Positions 16,325-25,998 of a DNA stretch of 64,000 nt are shown piece after piece. This DNA is from Chitinophaga barathri (GTDB taxonomy: Bacteria; Bacteroidota; Bacteroidia; Chitinophagales; Chitinophagaceae). Within the stretch, counting starts at the first letter, position 1. Each line of letters opens with the position of its first letter. The DNA lies in the NCBI RefSeq assembly GCF_003807585.1, contig NZ_RMBX01000018.1, positions 1 to 64,000 of the forward strand, given 5' to 3'. A program made the position numbers and the translations under genes. The notes below the pieces were generated by a model, which had not been told where the DNA came from, ran no database searches, and worked only from the letters and a program-made list of their open reading frames with translations.

Positions 16325-17056
16325 CTAAAAATATTTTTCGATGGTCAATCCGTAGTTGATGAAGAGGTTCTCGCGGTCCGTGCGGGTGATCCGGTTGTAG
16401 TTGAGCACGGCAGTAATGGCCAGCCAGGAGCGGAGCTTGACGGACAGGGCATTGGTGCTTTTGATGATATAGTCATCGCTGTATTGGAGCGATTGCTGGA
16501 GGAAATGAGCGCCTTCCAGTACGATGATATTTTTGACTGTCCATTTGTAATAGATGCGCAGGGAGTTCCGGAAAGTGTGATATACATCGGGGATCGTGTC
16601 GTGGAGCAGCAGGTCGCTGCTTTCGAACAGGATGCCGTCGCTGACGTTCAGCGTGGCGTTGGGCTTGCTGATCACATTCCAGGCAGCGCCCGCGCCACCC
16701 TGGAAGCGGTTGTTGATCTTCAGGGAATAACTTTTGTCGTAGCCGGTAAGGCCCCAGTAATAGAAGTTCCTGCCGTGCGGGTAAAGACTGAAGTTCATAG
16801 AACCGGTGAAATCATTGTTGCTCACATCGCCGTTGGACTGGCCATATAGATAAGATGCGTCCGCATTCAGCGATATTTTTTTCCGGCTCACTTTAAATGC
16901 CATCGCATTGTTCAGCAGGTATGAATTGCCATCGTCTGTTTTGTTGATAGCGCCGGTGGATGCGTATTTGATATAATAATGTGTGGAATCGCTGAACTGT
17001 GAAAAAGCAGGTGCGGCATACAGCAGTACAAATAAAAAAGTAAACATCCTCCTCAT
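16325..17056 (-). CDS. DUF481-family outer-membrane protein
   Basis: About 243 residues from MRRMFTFLFVLLYAAPAFSQ, which gives a clean signal peptide; an upstream in-frame ATG at 17107 would add 17 unlikely residues. The mature part consists of alternating beta-strands (NYYIKY, NAMAFKVSRKKISLNADASYLYGQSNG, KYSLKINNRFQGGAGAAWN, ending with LFINYGLTIEKYF), consistent with a beta-barrel of the DUF481 (YdiY-like) family and an aromatic C-terminal residue. Members are thought to be envelope proteins of unknown transport role. No operon partner is seen. Confidence 0.75.
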   Translation of the reverse strand: MRRMFTFLFVLLYAAPAFSQFSDSTHYYIKYASTGAINKTDDGNSYLLNNAMAFKVSRKKISLNADASYLYGQSNGDVSNNDFTGSMNFSLYPHGRNFYYWGLTGYDKSYSLKINNRFQGGAGAAWNVISKPNATLNVSDGILFESSDLLLHDTIPDVYHTFRNSLRIYYKWTVKNIIVLEGAHFLQQSLQYSDDYIIKSTNALSVKLRSWLAITAVLNYNRITRTDRENLFINYGLTIEKYF

Positions 17057-18120
17057 CGTCGTGTAATAATTTTTTGAAGGCAGTAAGGCACAATTAACGT
17101 GCCTCAATATGTTGTGCCTGATCGCGGTTTACAGATCAATGACAATTTAAAACCACGATATCGTTGAAAAAGAGGTCCGAAGGATTGGGTTAAAATATGA
17201 GCAGTTCTATGAGAGGATTTGCGCAAAAGCCACCTTATGTCAGGCAGATCGCAAATATTTGTTAAAGAAACTATAAAATTTACCGATAAAACGCCGTACC
17301 TTATCGCTAAATCGGGATCGGTCACAACTATGTCAGTTCGACGCATCAAATTTTAATATTGCCGAAGAAGGGCATAGATTAGACATCAGAAGGATAGAAG
17401 TCTTTTAAACAGCGCAAATAAATCGAGAAAAAGAGAGGCTCACGGAGCACATAAACCGGATTTAAAAACAACCAAAAAGCATAGCAACAGATTCCTGAGA
17501 GCAAGTCCGGATAGAAGAATTAGCGTAAAATCGCAACATAGTGAACCAAGATCAGAATTGAAAGAATTGCCGTCAGATTGAAAAAAATGTCGCCCGTCCC
17601 CAGGAGAACAGTGAGTTTCTGCCGCGACTAATATCAACCACCTGTCGGCTTTAATTGACACAATGATTCCAGGCAAAAATTAATTTTCCCAACTTATTCA
17701 CGGGGCATTGTCCATCATGAAGAATATCCCTGAAACTCCATGGTAGTATGCTAAATCGATTTTGCCTTGGATCAAATACAAAACGTTACTCTTACAATTT
17801 ACCATTTGTGCCTAAACTATTTCATATGAGTATGTAGACATCTGAGACCAGACAGCCATTATCTAAACGCCTTGCCGCTTCCTGAAATATCAAGGCCCGA
17901 TCTCCACTGCTATCCAGCATAGCGGTACGGCGTTTTATTGCCCGGCTTTATCAAAAAGCATGTCCTCCGCTGCTATCCCATATAGCGGCGAGGCTTCCTA
18001 TTGCCTTTACATGAAGAAAATATATTCCTAACCATAAAAACACACAATGACCTGACACTTACAACATGATTGAATTATTAGCACCTGATCTAAAACTTAT
18101 AACAACCAAAATTTAAGATT
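17057..18120. other. 1.06-kb gene-free region upstream of SusC
   Basis: This stretch is visibly more AT-rich than its surroundings and carries no frame with a recognisable product. It ends in the probable long leader of the SusC gene at 18121. Its one clear structure is a tandem pair of 36-nt hairpin repeats at 17907-18005. Decayed genes cannot be excluded. Confidence 0.5.
17907..18005 (+). repeat. Tandem pair of 36-nt hairpin repeats
   Basis: 17907-17942 and 17970-18005 agree at 27 of 36 positions, with a 63-nt period. Each contains a GCTAT-N5-ATAGC hairpin followed by CGG and ends in TATTGCC. The pair lies about 115 nt before the SusC start codon and may be part of its mRNA leader or a small RNA. 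Confidence 0.55.
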
Positions 18121-21100
18121 ATGTTTAAAAGAACTCTCCAGCTGATGTTCCTGCTCCTGCTGTCATTGCATGGAGCCGCCCAGGAACAGAAGGTCACTGG
18201 TACGGTGAAGGACAAGACCGGCAGCGCTTTGCCGGGCGTTACCATTGCAGACAAAGGCGTAAAAAACAGCGGCACCGTAACCGATGCCAATGGCAACTTC
18301 TCCCTTACCGTAAAGGGCACCGCCAGAACCCTGATATTTTCCATCATCGGTTATAACAACCAGGAAGTGGACGTTGCTGGCAAAACCAGCATCAACGTCG
18401 TAATGGAAGTGAACACCAAAACGCTGGGAGATGTGGTGGTGATCGGCTACCAGGAAGTATCCCGCCGGAAAAACACCGCGTCCATCGCCACCGTTAAAGG
18501 CGAGACGATTGCGAACCTGCCCGCCCCGAGCGTGGATATGATGCTGCAGGGCCGCGTATCCGGCGTGAACGTGCAGAACTTCTCCGGGGAGCCGGGTATC
18601 CGCAATACCATCGTGGTACGCGGCAACTCTTCCGTATTGCGCGGCTATGACGAGGCGCGCGCATTGAGCGCACCGCTGTACGTGATAGATGGTGTACCCA
18701 CCTCCGCCACCGAATTTGGCGGAATAGACGCTTCCGGCACAGGCACCAACGCCATCGCCGGCATCAACCCGAACGATATCGAATCGCTGGACATCCTCAA
18801 AGATGCCTCCGCTGCCGCCATCTACGGTTCCCGTGGGTCCAACGGTATCATCATCATAAAAACCAAACGCGCCAAAAAAGGCAAGCCTGAATTTAACTTC
18901 AGCACCTATATGGGCATTTCAAAGAAACCCCAACTGACGGAAGTAGTAGCCGGTGCGGAAGAACGCAGGATGAAAATGGCCGTGATGGACCTGTACAACG
19001 GCCCCATCGACGATGAAACATTGCCCATGATGCTCACGGACAGCCTGAACCCGGACTTCAACAACGCTACCGACTGGCAGAGTTATTTTTACCAGAACGG
19101 GATGATCAACAACTACGATCTTTCTATGTCCGGCGCCAACGATGTGATCAATTACCGCATCAGCGTGGGGCATTACAAGGAAGACGGTATCGTTAAAAAC
19201 ACCGGCTTCAAACGGTATACCATCATGGGTACCATCGGCTCGCAGCTGGCGCCCTGGCTGAATAACCAGACCCGCTTCCGCGTAACCCGCACAGACCGCC
19301 CGCGCAGCATCAACGAACGTACCGGCAGTTTTTTTGCATTTGATTCCTACAGCCTGCCTTCTTCGTTCTATAAACTGACGGACAATACGAGGGAATACCT
19401 GCTGGGCAACGACAGCCGCCAGGACAAAAACATCAACAACAACGTGCTGTTCACCACCGCCTTTAACGCCAACGTTGCCAAAGGCCTGAACTTCAACGTC
19501 ACCGCCAACTATGAAAACAGGGCATCCAACCGTGATTATTACCAGCCTTCCGTAGTGCGGGACAATAAACAGGGTTACGCCTATTTCTACAGCGATAAAA
19601 CGGAAATCGCCTCCCTTTACACCACCCTGGAATATTCCAAGGCATTCGGCGCGCATCATCTGAACCTGATCGGCGGGCAGAACCTGGAATACACCAAATG
19701 GGTCTGGAATTCCGGCGACGCGGACCTGATCCCTAACGACTATGCATGGGCGGTGAACGTGTCGAACAAACTGTTCTCCAATACTTCCTCTTCCATACAG
19801 GAAACAGGTCTGCAAAGTCTTTTCGCACGCGTGAACTATGATTTTAAAGACCGTTACCTATTGTCCGCTTCTTTCACGGGAGACGCTTCTTCCAAATTTG
19901 GCGCGGATAACCGCTGGGGCGCATTCCCTTCCGTGTCCGCGGGATGGATCGTGTCCGACGAACCGTTCTTCCAGGACCTCAACTGGCTCAGTTTCCTGAA
20001 GATCCGCGGTAGCTACGGCATCACGGGCAACCAGCCTGAGAAGAACTACCTGGGTTATAATAATTACAATGTGAACAGGGCCGGTTTTGGTGACAACAAC
20101 GACGTTACTTCCTACAATGGTACTTCCGTGATCACCCCGAACTACAGGGATGGGATCGCGCAGAAAGACCTTTCGTGGGAAGAATCCAAGCAGGGCAATA
20201 TCGGTTTCGAAGCAGGATTTTTTAAAGACAGGATACATGTGGTGGTGGATGCTTACAAACGTGAGACGACCAAAGGCTTTTTCTCATACCTGCTGCCCAA
20301 TGCAAGCGGTTACACCGAAGCGCAGACCAACGCCATTGGTACCCGCAACGCCGGTCTGGAAGTGACCATCAATACCCGCAACCTCAATCCCAAGAGCGAG
20401 CTGCAATGGTATACGGACCTTACTTTTTCCTACAATCAGAACATGATCACCGCGTTGCCGAACGGCGGGCGCAGTATTGTGTTCAATTACAATACCGGGG
20501 TATATGGCTCGGATTACCTGCTGTCCGTAGGGCTTCCCGCCAACCAGTTTTATGTGTTTGAATACAAGGGTATTTATTCCCGCCAGGAAGACATTCCCTT
20601 CAACCTGCTCACCGGTCAGCCGCTGAAGAACTTCGTGGGCTGGGATTATTACGCGGGCGACCCGATCCTCGTGGACCAGGACGGCAACTTTGACCTGAAA
20701 GAGCCGATGGACCAGATCGTTGGTGGAGACCCCAATCCCAAATTTTACGGAGGCGTGCTGAACAACCTTACCTGGAAAGGATTCACATTCGGCGTATTCC
20801 TGAACTATACCTTCGGCAGGGACATCCTGAACAGCTACAATAACCGCCGTTTTGAATACCTGTTTGAAGCCACCGGCGACGAAGGCGAACGTAACCTCGC
20901 CAAACGGGCCATTATGGATATCGACAAACTGAACTACTGGAAAAAACCGGGCGATAAAGCGGACCTTCCCACTTTCTCCCTCGTAAACGGCCAGCGCTCT
21001 CCCTATCGTTTCCTGGATAAAAGCACGATGTACATTGAGAACGGCGATTATCTCCGCATCAAAACCATCACGTTTGGTTACAATTTCAACGAGCACATGC

Positions 21101-21273
21101 TCCGGAACCTCAAGATCAAACGCCTCCGCCTGTATGGTGTGATCGATAACATCTATACTTTCCAGCATTCCAATGTTCCCGATGCGGAAGCCGTGAACGC
21201 TTACGGTGTGTATGACGGCGATGGTTACCCCATCCCCAAGAAGTTCACCTTCGGGCTGGATTTCGGGTTTTGA
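18121..21273 (+). CDS. SusC/RagA-family TonB-dependent outer-membrane transporter
   Basis: 1050 residues. Signal peptide about 1-20 (ending HGAAQ). A CarboxypepD-regulatory-like domain follows (about 24-105, with VTGTVKDKTGSALPGVTIADKG), then a TonB-box-like DVVVIGYQEV and a plug domain with NDIESLDILKDASAAAIYGSRGSNGIIIIKTKR (about 215-250). The rest is a 22-strand beta-barrel, ending GLDFGF. There is no N-terminal STN domain, so it should not signal to a FecR protein. It heads an operon with SusD (36-nt gap), a FAS1 lipoprotein and a DUF5007-like lipoprotein. The pair imports an oligosaccharide or peptide ligand; which one is not visible. Confidence 0.95.
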   Translation: MFKRTLQLMFLLLLSLHGAAQEQKVTGTVKDKTGSALPGVTIADKGVKNSGTVTDANGNFSLTVKGTARTLIFSIIGYNNQEVDVAGKTSINVVMEVNTKTLGDVVVIGYQEVSRRKNTASIATVKGETIANLPAPSVDMMLQGRVSGVNVQNFSGEPGIRNTIVVRGNSSVLRGYDEARALSAPLYVIDGVPTSATEFGGIDASGTGTNAIAGINPNDIESLDILKDASAAAIYGSRGSNGIIIIKTKRAKKGKPEFNFSTYMGISKKPQLTEVVAGAEERRMKMAVMDLYNGPIDDETLPMMLTDSLNPDFNNATDWQSYFYQNGMINNYDLSMSGANDVINYRISVGHYKEDGIVKNTGFKRYTIMGTIGSQLAPWLNNQTRFRVTRTDRPRSINERTGSFFAFDSYSLPSSFYKLTDNTREYLLGNDSRQDKNINNNVLFTTAFNANVAKGLNFNVTANYENRASNRDYYQPSVVRDNKQGYAYFYSDKTEIASLYTTLEYSKAFGAHHLNLIGGQNLEYTKWVWNSGDADLIPNDYAWAVNVSNKLFSNTSSSIQETGLQSLFARVNYDFKDRYLLSASFTGDASSKFGADNRWGAFPSVSAGWIVSDEPFFQDLNWLSFLKIRGSYGITGNQPEKNYLGYNNYNVNRAGFGDNNDVTSYNGTSVITPNYRDGIAQKDLSWEESKQGNIGFEAGFFKDRIHVVVDAYKRETTKGFFSYLLPNASGYTEAQTNAIGTRNAGLEVTINTRNLNPKSELQWYTDLTFSYNQNMITALPNGGRSIVFNYNTGVYGSDYLLSVGLPANQFYVFEYKGIYSRQEDIPFNLLTGQPLKNFVGWDYYAGDPILVDQDGNFDLKEPMDQIVGGDPNPKFYGGVLNNLTWKGFTFGVFLNYTFGRDILNSYNNRRFEYLFEATGDEGERNLAKRAIMDIDKLNYWKKPGDKADLPTFSLVNGQRSPYRFLDKSTMYIENGDYLRIKTITFGYNFNEHMLRNLKIKRLRLYGVIDNIYTFQHSNVPDAEAVNAYGVYDGDGYPIPKKFTFGLDFGF

Positions 21274-21309
21274 TAAGTGTGAATAATTGTAACATCTAAA
21301 CTGAAAGAA

Positions 21310-22815
21310 ATGAAACGTTTCAAATATATCCTTCCCGCGCTGATAACCACGTGGCTTCTGCTGGCGGGCAGTTCCTGCAAAAAAATACTGGAACTGGAAA
21401 GCAAAAACGTGCCTTCCAGCAATAAGTTCTGGAAAACAGACAAAGACGCCCTGGCGGGCCTGCTGGGCGGTTATTCTCTCCTGCGCGACGCATTGACGGA
21501 TGAGAACAGGTATTATGTGTACGGGGATGTGCCCGCCAATACTTTTGAGATCACCTATTATTCGGATTACTCCATTCACCAGATCCGCGACGGCTCTTTT
21601 GACGGCGTTTATTACGGCTACCTGGAAAACCTCCAGGACTGGACAAAGTTCTACAAGGCCATCGCACAGGCGAACCTGCTGATCGAAAAGATACCGGGAA
21701 TACCGGAATCCGCTTTCCAGGAAAACGTTAAGAATTATTATCTCGGCGAATCCTACTTCCTGCGGGCGTACAATTACTTTTTTATCTCCCGCGTATGGGG
21801 CGATGTGCCGTTGGTACTGGAAGCTGTGGAAGACGTTGCCGAAGCGAAAAATTATGGCCGTGAGAAACAGGACGTAGTGCTGAAACAGGCGCTGGACGAC
21901 CTGGACAAAGCCCTGGCCATGTTGCCACAAGCCCCGCTGTCCTCCAACGACCGTGGCCTCAGGGCTACCAAAGCAAGCGCCATTGCTTTAAAGGCGCATA
22001 TCCTCGCCTGGATGAAGGACTACGTAAAATGCGAGGAAGTGACCCGCGACCTGGTGGGCAATCCCGGCAGTTATGGTCTTACATTTATTACAGACTCCGC
22101 CGCGTATTCCAGGATGAGCATCGGTAAATCCACCGAAGCGATCTTTGAGATCAATATCAGTTATGAACAGAATGAAGCTTCCTGGAATGGCATTGGTCAA
22201 AAAACGCTCTGGAACCCTTACCTGGCCACCCGTTTCATAGACGATAACAAAGACAGAGTGCCCTGGAGAGTACACCAGGGAACCATGAGCAACCTTTTCT
22301 GGGAAGCCGGCGACAAACGTTCACAGCATTGGTTTTATCATGACAATATCGCCGACGCGTACATGCTGACGAAATATTCCAACGTGATCTACAAAGACGG
22401 CGACCAGAGAAGAGATCCCCGCTATTCCAATAACATCCTCATCTTCCGCCTGTCCGACATTATCCTGCTGAGGGCTGAAGCGCTGTACAAAACAGGGAAG
22501 GAAGGCGATGCGAGAACGTTGATGAACATCACCCGCAACCGCGCCGGGATCGGCGATGTGGACCCCGGGCTCACCGGCGAAGATTTCTTTTATGAGCTGA
22601 TCTGGGAAAGAGGCCGTGAACTGTATGCCGAAGGGCATTTTTACTGGGACCTGCTGCGTACGGACATTGCCACGCCGTATTTCAACACGGTATTCACCGA
22701 AGCAATGCACCCGGGTAGCACTACCTACGGGCGCAATTACTGGCCTATTCCGCGCAAGCTGTTCAAAGACAACCTGCTGATGAAACAAACCACCTACTGG
22801 AACGGCAGACTTTAA
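21310..22815 (+). CDS. SusD/RagB-family nutrient-binding lipoprotein
   Basis: 501 residues. The lipoprotein signal ends at Cys23 (LLLAGSSC). It shows the SusD order: SNKFWKTDKDALAGLLGGYSLL near the N-terminus, TPR-like helices with NYYLGESYFLRAYNYFFISRVWGDVPLV (about 138-165), and the RagB/SusD C-terminal block RLSDIILLRAEALYKTG, then IWERGRELYAEGHFYWDLLR and NYWPIPRKLF. It is the surface lid of the SusC at 18121 and follows it by 36 nt. Confidence 0.95.
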   Translation: MKRFKYILPALITTWLLLAGSSCKKILELESKNVPSSNKFWKTDKDALAGLLGGYSLLRDALTDENRYYVYGDVPANTFEITYYSDYSIHQIRDGSFDGVYYGYLENLQDWTKFYKAIAQANLLIEKIPGIPESAFQENVKNYYLGESYFLRAYNYFFISRVWGDVPLVLEAVEDVAEAKNYGREKQDVVLKQALDDLDKALAMLPQAPLSSNDRGLRATKASAIALKAHILAWMKDYVKCEEVTRDLVGNPGSYGLTFITDSAAYSRMSIGKSTEAIFEINISYEQNEASWNGIGQKTLWNPYLATRFIDDNKDRVPWRVHQGTMSNLFWEAGDKRSQHWFYHDNIADAYMLTKYSNVIYKDGDQRRDPRYSNNILIFRLSDIILLRAEALYKTGKEGDARTLMNITRNRAGIGDVDPGLTGEDFFYELIWERGRELYAEGHFYWDLLRTDIATPYFNTVFTEAMHPGSTTYGRNYWPIPRKLFKDNLLMKQTTYWNGRL

Positions 22816-22839
22816 CCTGATCAACTAAAAACGTACATC

Positions 22840-23520
22840 ATGAAACTTTCCATAAAAATGCTGATCGCCGCTTTGCTGGTCGCCTCTTTTGTATGCTGCA
22901 AAAAAGACGACTATTTCATCGGTGGCAGCCTGCACAATCCGCAATTCAACGGTACCACCTACGAGTACCTGAAAACGAACCCGCTTTTCGATACGCTGCT
23001 GCTGCTGATAGACAAGACCGGCCTGAAGGACGAAGTGAACGCGGCCAATACCACTTTTTTTGCGCCCACGGATTACGCCATTAAAAAATACGTGAAGGGC
23101 GTGGTGCAGGAACGGAAGCGCCTCGAAACAGGGGATGAGAACCTGGTGTTTGAATTCGGCGAGCTGGATTTTGCACAACTGAAAGATTCCCTGCGGGCTT
23201 ACATCTTCGGTGAAAAGATCGAAAGGGGGGCGCTGAACAGCACAGGCAAGTATTTCTCCGCGAAAGACGGCGAGCAGCGCCACATTACGCTTTGGGACGA
23301 TCCCACCAGCGACTATGTTTCCGGCGGCCTCACGAACCTGCCCAAGTACATTTATTTCACCAAAGTGATCGGTTCGCTGGACCCCCTGGATAACAAAGCC
23401 GTTCCCCAGACAGAAAGGGACATGCGCATGCAGGTGCAGACATCCGGTATACAGACGACGAATGGCATCTTACATGTACTGACCAACGGCCATACTTTCA
23501 CCTTTGCAACCGCACCTTAA
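22840..23520 (+). CDS. FAS1 (fasciclin)-domain lipoprotein
   Basis: 226 residues with a hydrophobic leader ending in a double Cys (19-20), a probable but non-ideal lipobox. The FAS1 elements are LLLLIDKTGLKDEVNAANTTFFAPTDYAIKKYV (H1-like NTTFFAPTD, about 55-85) and, near the end, IQTTNGILHVLTNGHTF (H2-like). FAS1 domains mediate adhesion or carbohydrate binding. The position third in a SusC/D operon, with 24-nt and 12-nt gaps to its neighbours, suggests an accessory surface glycan-binding protein. Confidence 0.8.
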   Translation: MKLSIKMLIAALLVASFVCCKKDDYFIGGSLHNPQFNGTTYEYLKTNPLFDTLLLLIDKTGLKDEVNAANTTFFAPTDYAIKKYVKGVVQERKRLETGDENLVFEFGELDFAQLKDSLRAYIFGEKIERGALNSTGKYFSAKDGEQRHITLWDDPTSDYVSGGLTNLPKYIYFTKVIGSLDPLDNKAVPQTERDMRMQVQTSGIQTTNGILHVLTNGHTFTFATAP

Positions 23521-23532
23521 ACCAGATCATTT

Positions 23533-24519
23533 ATGAAGAAGTATATAAATTTTCCCAACTGCCTGATGCTGATCGCCCTGGGGTTTGTGACGTTCATGTC
23601 CTGCGAAAAAGTGCCCATCGGTTACATCAGCGACCAGATCCGTTACGTGAACGATACGTTCCGCATACCGAGGGGTACCAATTATAAAAGCAACCCGCAG
23701 GCCTTTGAGCTGGACGGCTCCAACTATCCCATCAGCGTAAAACTGCTGGAAGTGAGGGACCTGGCCACCGGCAAACCCACCGATGTGTTCAACGAGCCGC
23801 ATGAGGTATATATCTGGAATGCGCTGTTTAATGTTGATACGGATACCACGGTAGCCCTTTTGAACAAAAAAAGGAACAAACAGAACGTGCCTTCCCTCGA
23901 AATCGTGGAAAAGTCCGGCCAGCTGATCCTCAACGAAGGCTCACTGGACATTCCTGTCGGCAAATACGCCTTTGATATACAGGTGACCAACGGCAGCGGT
24001 GTTAAGACGTTCAAGAACATTTCCGTTATCGAAATGCTCGACCAGCCTTTTGAAGACAAAGGGACCGGCTGCGCATATTTCATAGACGGTACAAACACGA
24101 GCGGCGACATCGCCATCCCCACCATGACGTACAAAAAGATCTCCGGAGACGGTTACCAGGTGCGTCTGAAGGTGGTGGACAAAAATGGGCTGGCGTTCAA
24201 CCCAAAACTGGGAGAGCTGCAAAAGCGCGGTGACAGGCCGTTATTCGAAACCTACGCCAAGTTCAACCCGGTGGAATACACCGATACGACCATGATCTGC
24301 AACTATGAACTGACACCTTTCCCGATCCTGGAGGCCCCGGGTTACGGTTACCTGATGTATTACCGCATCCCCAGCAACAAAGTGATCATTGACCCGGGAG
24401 TAACCCCGAATGTTCCCGGTCAGACTTACAACGTGAACCCCCGTTGGGCTTTCCGTTTGCTGGTGAAAGGAACATATGAGGTAACGGTAAGGTTACCGAA
24501 GGTGACGCGAAAACCTTAG
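23533..24519 (+). CDS. DUF5007-like surface lipoprotein of a SusCD operon
   Basis: 328 residues with a lipoprotein signal (Cys24, FVTFMSC). The mature part is beta-rich, with no catalytic motif: QIRYVNDTFRIPRGTNYKSNP, then LDIPVGKYAFDIQVTNGSG and GYGYLMYYRIPSNKVIIDPG. It resembles the DUF5007 family found after FAS1 proteins in bacteroidal SusCD operons, but I cannot confirm this by search. It is the last gene of the operon and is followed by a strong terminator. Likely role: surface binding or assembly partner, comparable in position to SusE/F. Confidence 0.6.
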   Translation: MKKYINFPNCLMLIALGFVTFMSCEKVPIGYISDQIRYVNDTFRIPRGTNYKSNPQAFELDGSNYPISVKLLEVRDLATGKPTDVFNEPHEVYIWNALFNVDTDTTVALLNKKRNKQNVPSLEIVEKSGQLILNEGSLDIPVGKYAFDIQVTNGSGVKTFKNISVIEMLDQPFEDKGTGCAYFIDGTNTSGDIAIPTMTYKKISGDGYQVRLKVVDKNGLAFNPKLGELQKRGDRPLFETYAKFNPVEYTDTTMICNYELTPFPILEAPGYGYLMYYRIPSNKVIIDPGVTPNVPGQTYNVNPRWAFRLLVKGTYEVTVRLPKVTRKP

Positions 24520-24548
24520 AGAGAGCGCTAATATCTCAATCAGACAGA

Positions 24549-24581
24549 ATCGCCTGGCCGTTTGGTCGGGCGGTTTTGTTT
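24549..24581 (+). terminator. Terminator of the SusCD-FAS1 operon
   Basis: CGCCTGGCC (24551-24559) pairs fully with GGTCGGGCG (24564-24572, two wobble pairs) over a GTTT loop, and a GTTTTGTTT tract follows. Confidence 0.8.
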
Positions 24582-24584
24582 ATG

Positions 24585-24619
24585 AAAAAAATAAAGGCTC
24601 CGGGAGGCGAAGCCTTTAT
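24585..24619 (-). terminator. Terminator after the NmrA-like gene
   Basis: ATAAAGGCT (24591-24599) pairs with AGCCTTTAT (24611-24619). On the minus strand a run of T follows. It lies just past the stop codon of the NmrA-like gene. Confidence 0.75.
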
Positions 24620-24623
24620 AATG

Positions 24624-25514
24624 TTATTGGCGGGAATAGGCTTGCGCAAACTCATTGGCAAAAGATTCCAGGCCGCGTTTTCCCCATACTTTCTGTGCAT
24701 ACCGGCTGTAGTGTTTGTCCAGCACGCCTTCACGGATGGCAATCCCCATATCGATGAGATAATGCTGTGCTATATCGCGTGAGAGCCCCCTGGCAGTCAG
24801 CGCTTCCAGCAGCTGCTCATCCGGGAACTGTACCCATTGCAGCTCCGGGCGATCTACAGCCTCGCCGAGTATCCCGGCAATCTCTTTTCCTGTCTTACGG
24901 TCGCTGGAGATATAAAGCACTTCCTTTCCCCGGAATGCACGGGTTTGAAGCGCATCCGCCGCGGCTTCGGCAATATCCTGCGGATGGCTCATTACCATGG
25001 CGGTGGAGGCAGCGAAATTGTTGCCGATGATACACTGGTGACGGATCAGGTCGATGCTGCCGTAGAGGTTCGTATAAAAAAGACCGGGCCGCAGGTGCAG
25101 GATATTTGTATCCGGCAGGTGGTTGAGATGATCTTCCATATTCTGAAACCCTTCCAGCGGGGCGCTGCCGGCGAGCGGAGAAGCGGCGCTGCTGAGGTTG
25201 ACCACATATTTTACGCCGCCTGACCGGATCGCTTCCGCATAGCTGTTCTGTACATTCCGGACAAATGTGTTATAATCCGCCGCGCCGGGATTGGGCGGTA
25301 TCATGGTATAGATGGCGTCCGCCCCTGAGAATGCCCGGTGGAGGAAGGCGCTGTCTTCCAGCGACCCGATCGCGGGCCAGGCTTTTATGGCTTCTATTTG
25401 TGCTGCGCGTTCAGGCTGATGGCTGATGAGGGTTACGTTGTGCCCTTGCCCGATAAGGATTTCCGCGATCCTGCCGCTGATGTTCCCAATGGAACCGGTG
25501 AGAGTGATATGCAT
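24624..25514 (-). CDS. NmrA-like NAD(P)-binding protein
   Basis: 296 residues with an N-terminal Rossmann fold: ITLTGSIGNISGRIAEILIGQG (glycine-rich loop at residues 7-15), VTLISHQPERAAQIE and DAIYTMIPPNP. VVNLSSAASPLAG and HLRPGLFYTNL follow. There is no YxxxK catalytic pair, as in NmrA/HSCARG-type atypical SDRs, which sense or reduce quinones and redox cofactors. It is transcribed divergently from an HxlR-type regulator, the usual arrangement in which the regulator responds to redox or electrophile stress. Confidence 0.88.
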   Translation of the reverse strand: MHITLTGSIGNISGRIAEILIGQGHNVTLISHQPERAAQIEAIKAWPAIGSLEDSAFLHRAFSGADAIYTMIPPNPGAADYNTFVRNVQNSYAEAIRSGGVKYVVNLSSAASPLAGSAPLEGFQNMEDHLNHLPDTNILHLRPGLFYTNLYGSIDLIRHQCIIGNNFAASTAMVMSHPQDIAEAAADALQTRAFRGKEVLYISSDRKTGKEIAGILGEAVDRPELQWVQFPDEQLLEALTARGLSRDIAQHYLIDMGIAIREGVLDKHYSRYAQKVWGKRGLESFANEFAQAYSRQ

Positions 25515-25524
25515 AATTTTGTTG

Positions 25525-25586
25525 TTTGGTTATTTACTTATGCAAAAGTATCTTTGTACTTACTTTTTGACAAGTACTTACCCTAA
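25525..25586 (+). promoter_or_regulatory. Divergent promoter/operator of the HxlR-type regulator
   Basis: A textbook Bacteroidota promoter for the plus-strand gene: TTTG (25525-25528), 20-nt spacer, TATCTTTG (25549-25556). Overlapping and following it are AAGTA-N6-TACTT and the palindrome AAGTACTT, likely HxlR binding half-sites that would also cover the NmrA-like promoter. Confidence 0.7.
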
Positions 25587-25599
25587 AGTATGTATACCC

Positions 25600-25998
25600 A
25601 TGACGAAGGTTAAAGAAAGCTCCACCATCCAGCTGAACAAACAAACGGCGCTCCAGTTGTGCCCGATCACCTACCTGATGGAGAAGATCGGGGGTTACTG
25701 GAAACCGATCATTTTGTTCCACCTGTTATCCGGCAGCAAACGTTACAGCGAATTAAAAAAAGCGATACCGCATGTCACGGAAAAAATGCTGGTGCAGCAT
25801 CTCAAACAACTGGAATCGGACGGACTGGTATCGCGCGTGTCGCTGCCCGTGGTGCCGCCGCATGTCACGTACAGCCTGAGCGATAAGGGCATGGCGCTGC
25901 GGCCCGTGCTGCATGCTATGGCGAACTGGGCGATTGCGGACGGAAAAAAGATGAAGAAACCATTGTTCCGGACGATGAAGGAATTCCCAGTGAAATGA
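25600..25998 (+). CDS. HxlR-family winged-helix regulator
   Basis: 132 residues from ATG 25600; the frame is open upstream but that part encodes no family-like sequence and overlaps the promoter. The HxlR signature is complete: CPITYLMEKIGGYWKPIILFHLLSG, with the conserved Cys, then RYSELKKAIPHVTEKMLVQHLKQLESDGLVSR (recognition helix) and the wing VPPHVTYSLSDKG. Family members repress or activate a divergent oxidoreductase, and the Cys can sense electrophiles. The NmrA-like gene lies head to head with an 85-bp gap. Confidence 0.92.
   Translation: MTKVKESSTIQLNKQTALQLCPITYLMEKIGGYWKPIILFHLLSGSKRYSELKKAIPHVTEKMLVQHLKQLESDGLVSRVSLPVVPPHVTYSLSDKGMALRPVLHAMANWAIADGKKMKKPLFRTMKEFPVK

Noticed and set aside
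17057-18120. Small genes on the minus strand at 17104-17349 and 17440-17676
   Set aside because: They have no recognisable family, no promoter or ribosome-binding support, and lie in AT-rich DNA where such frames occur by chance.
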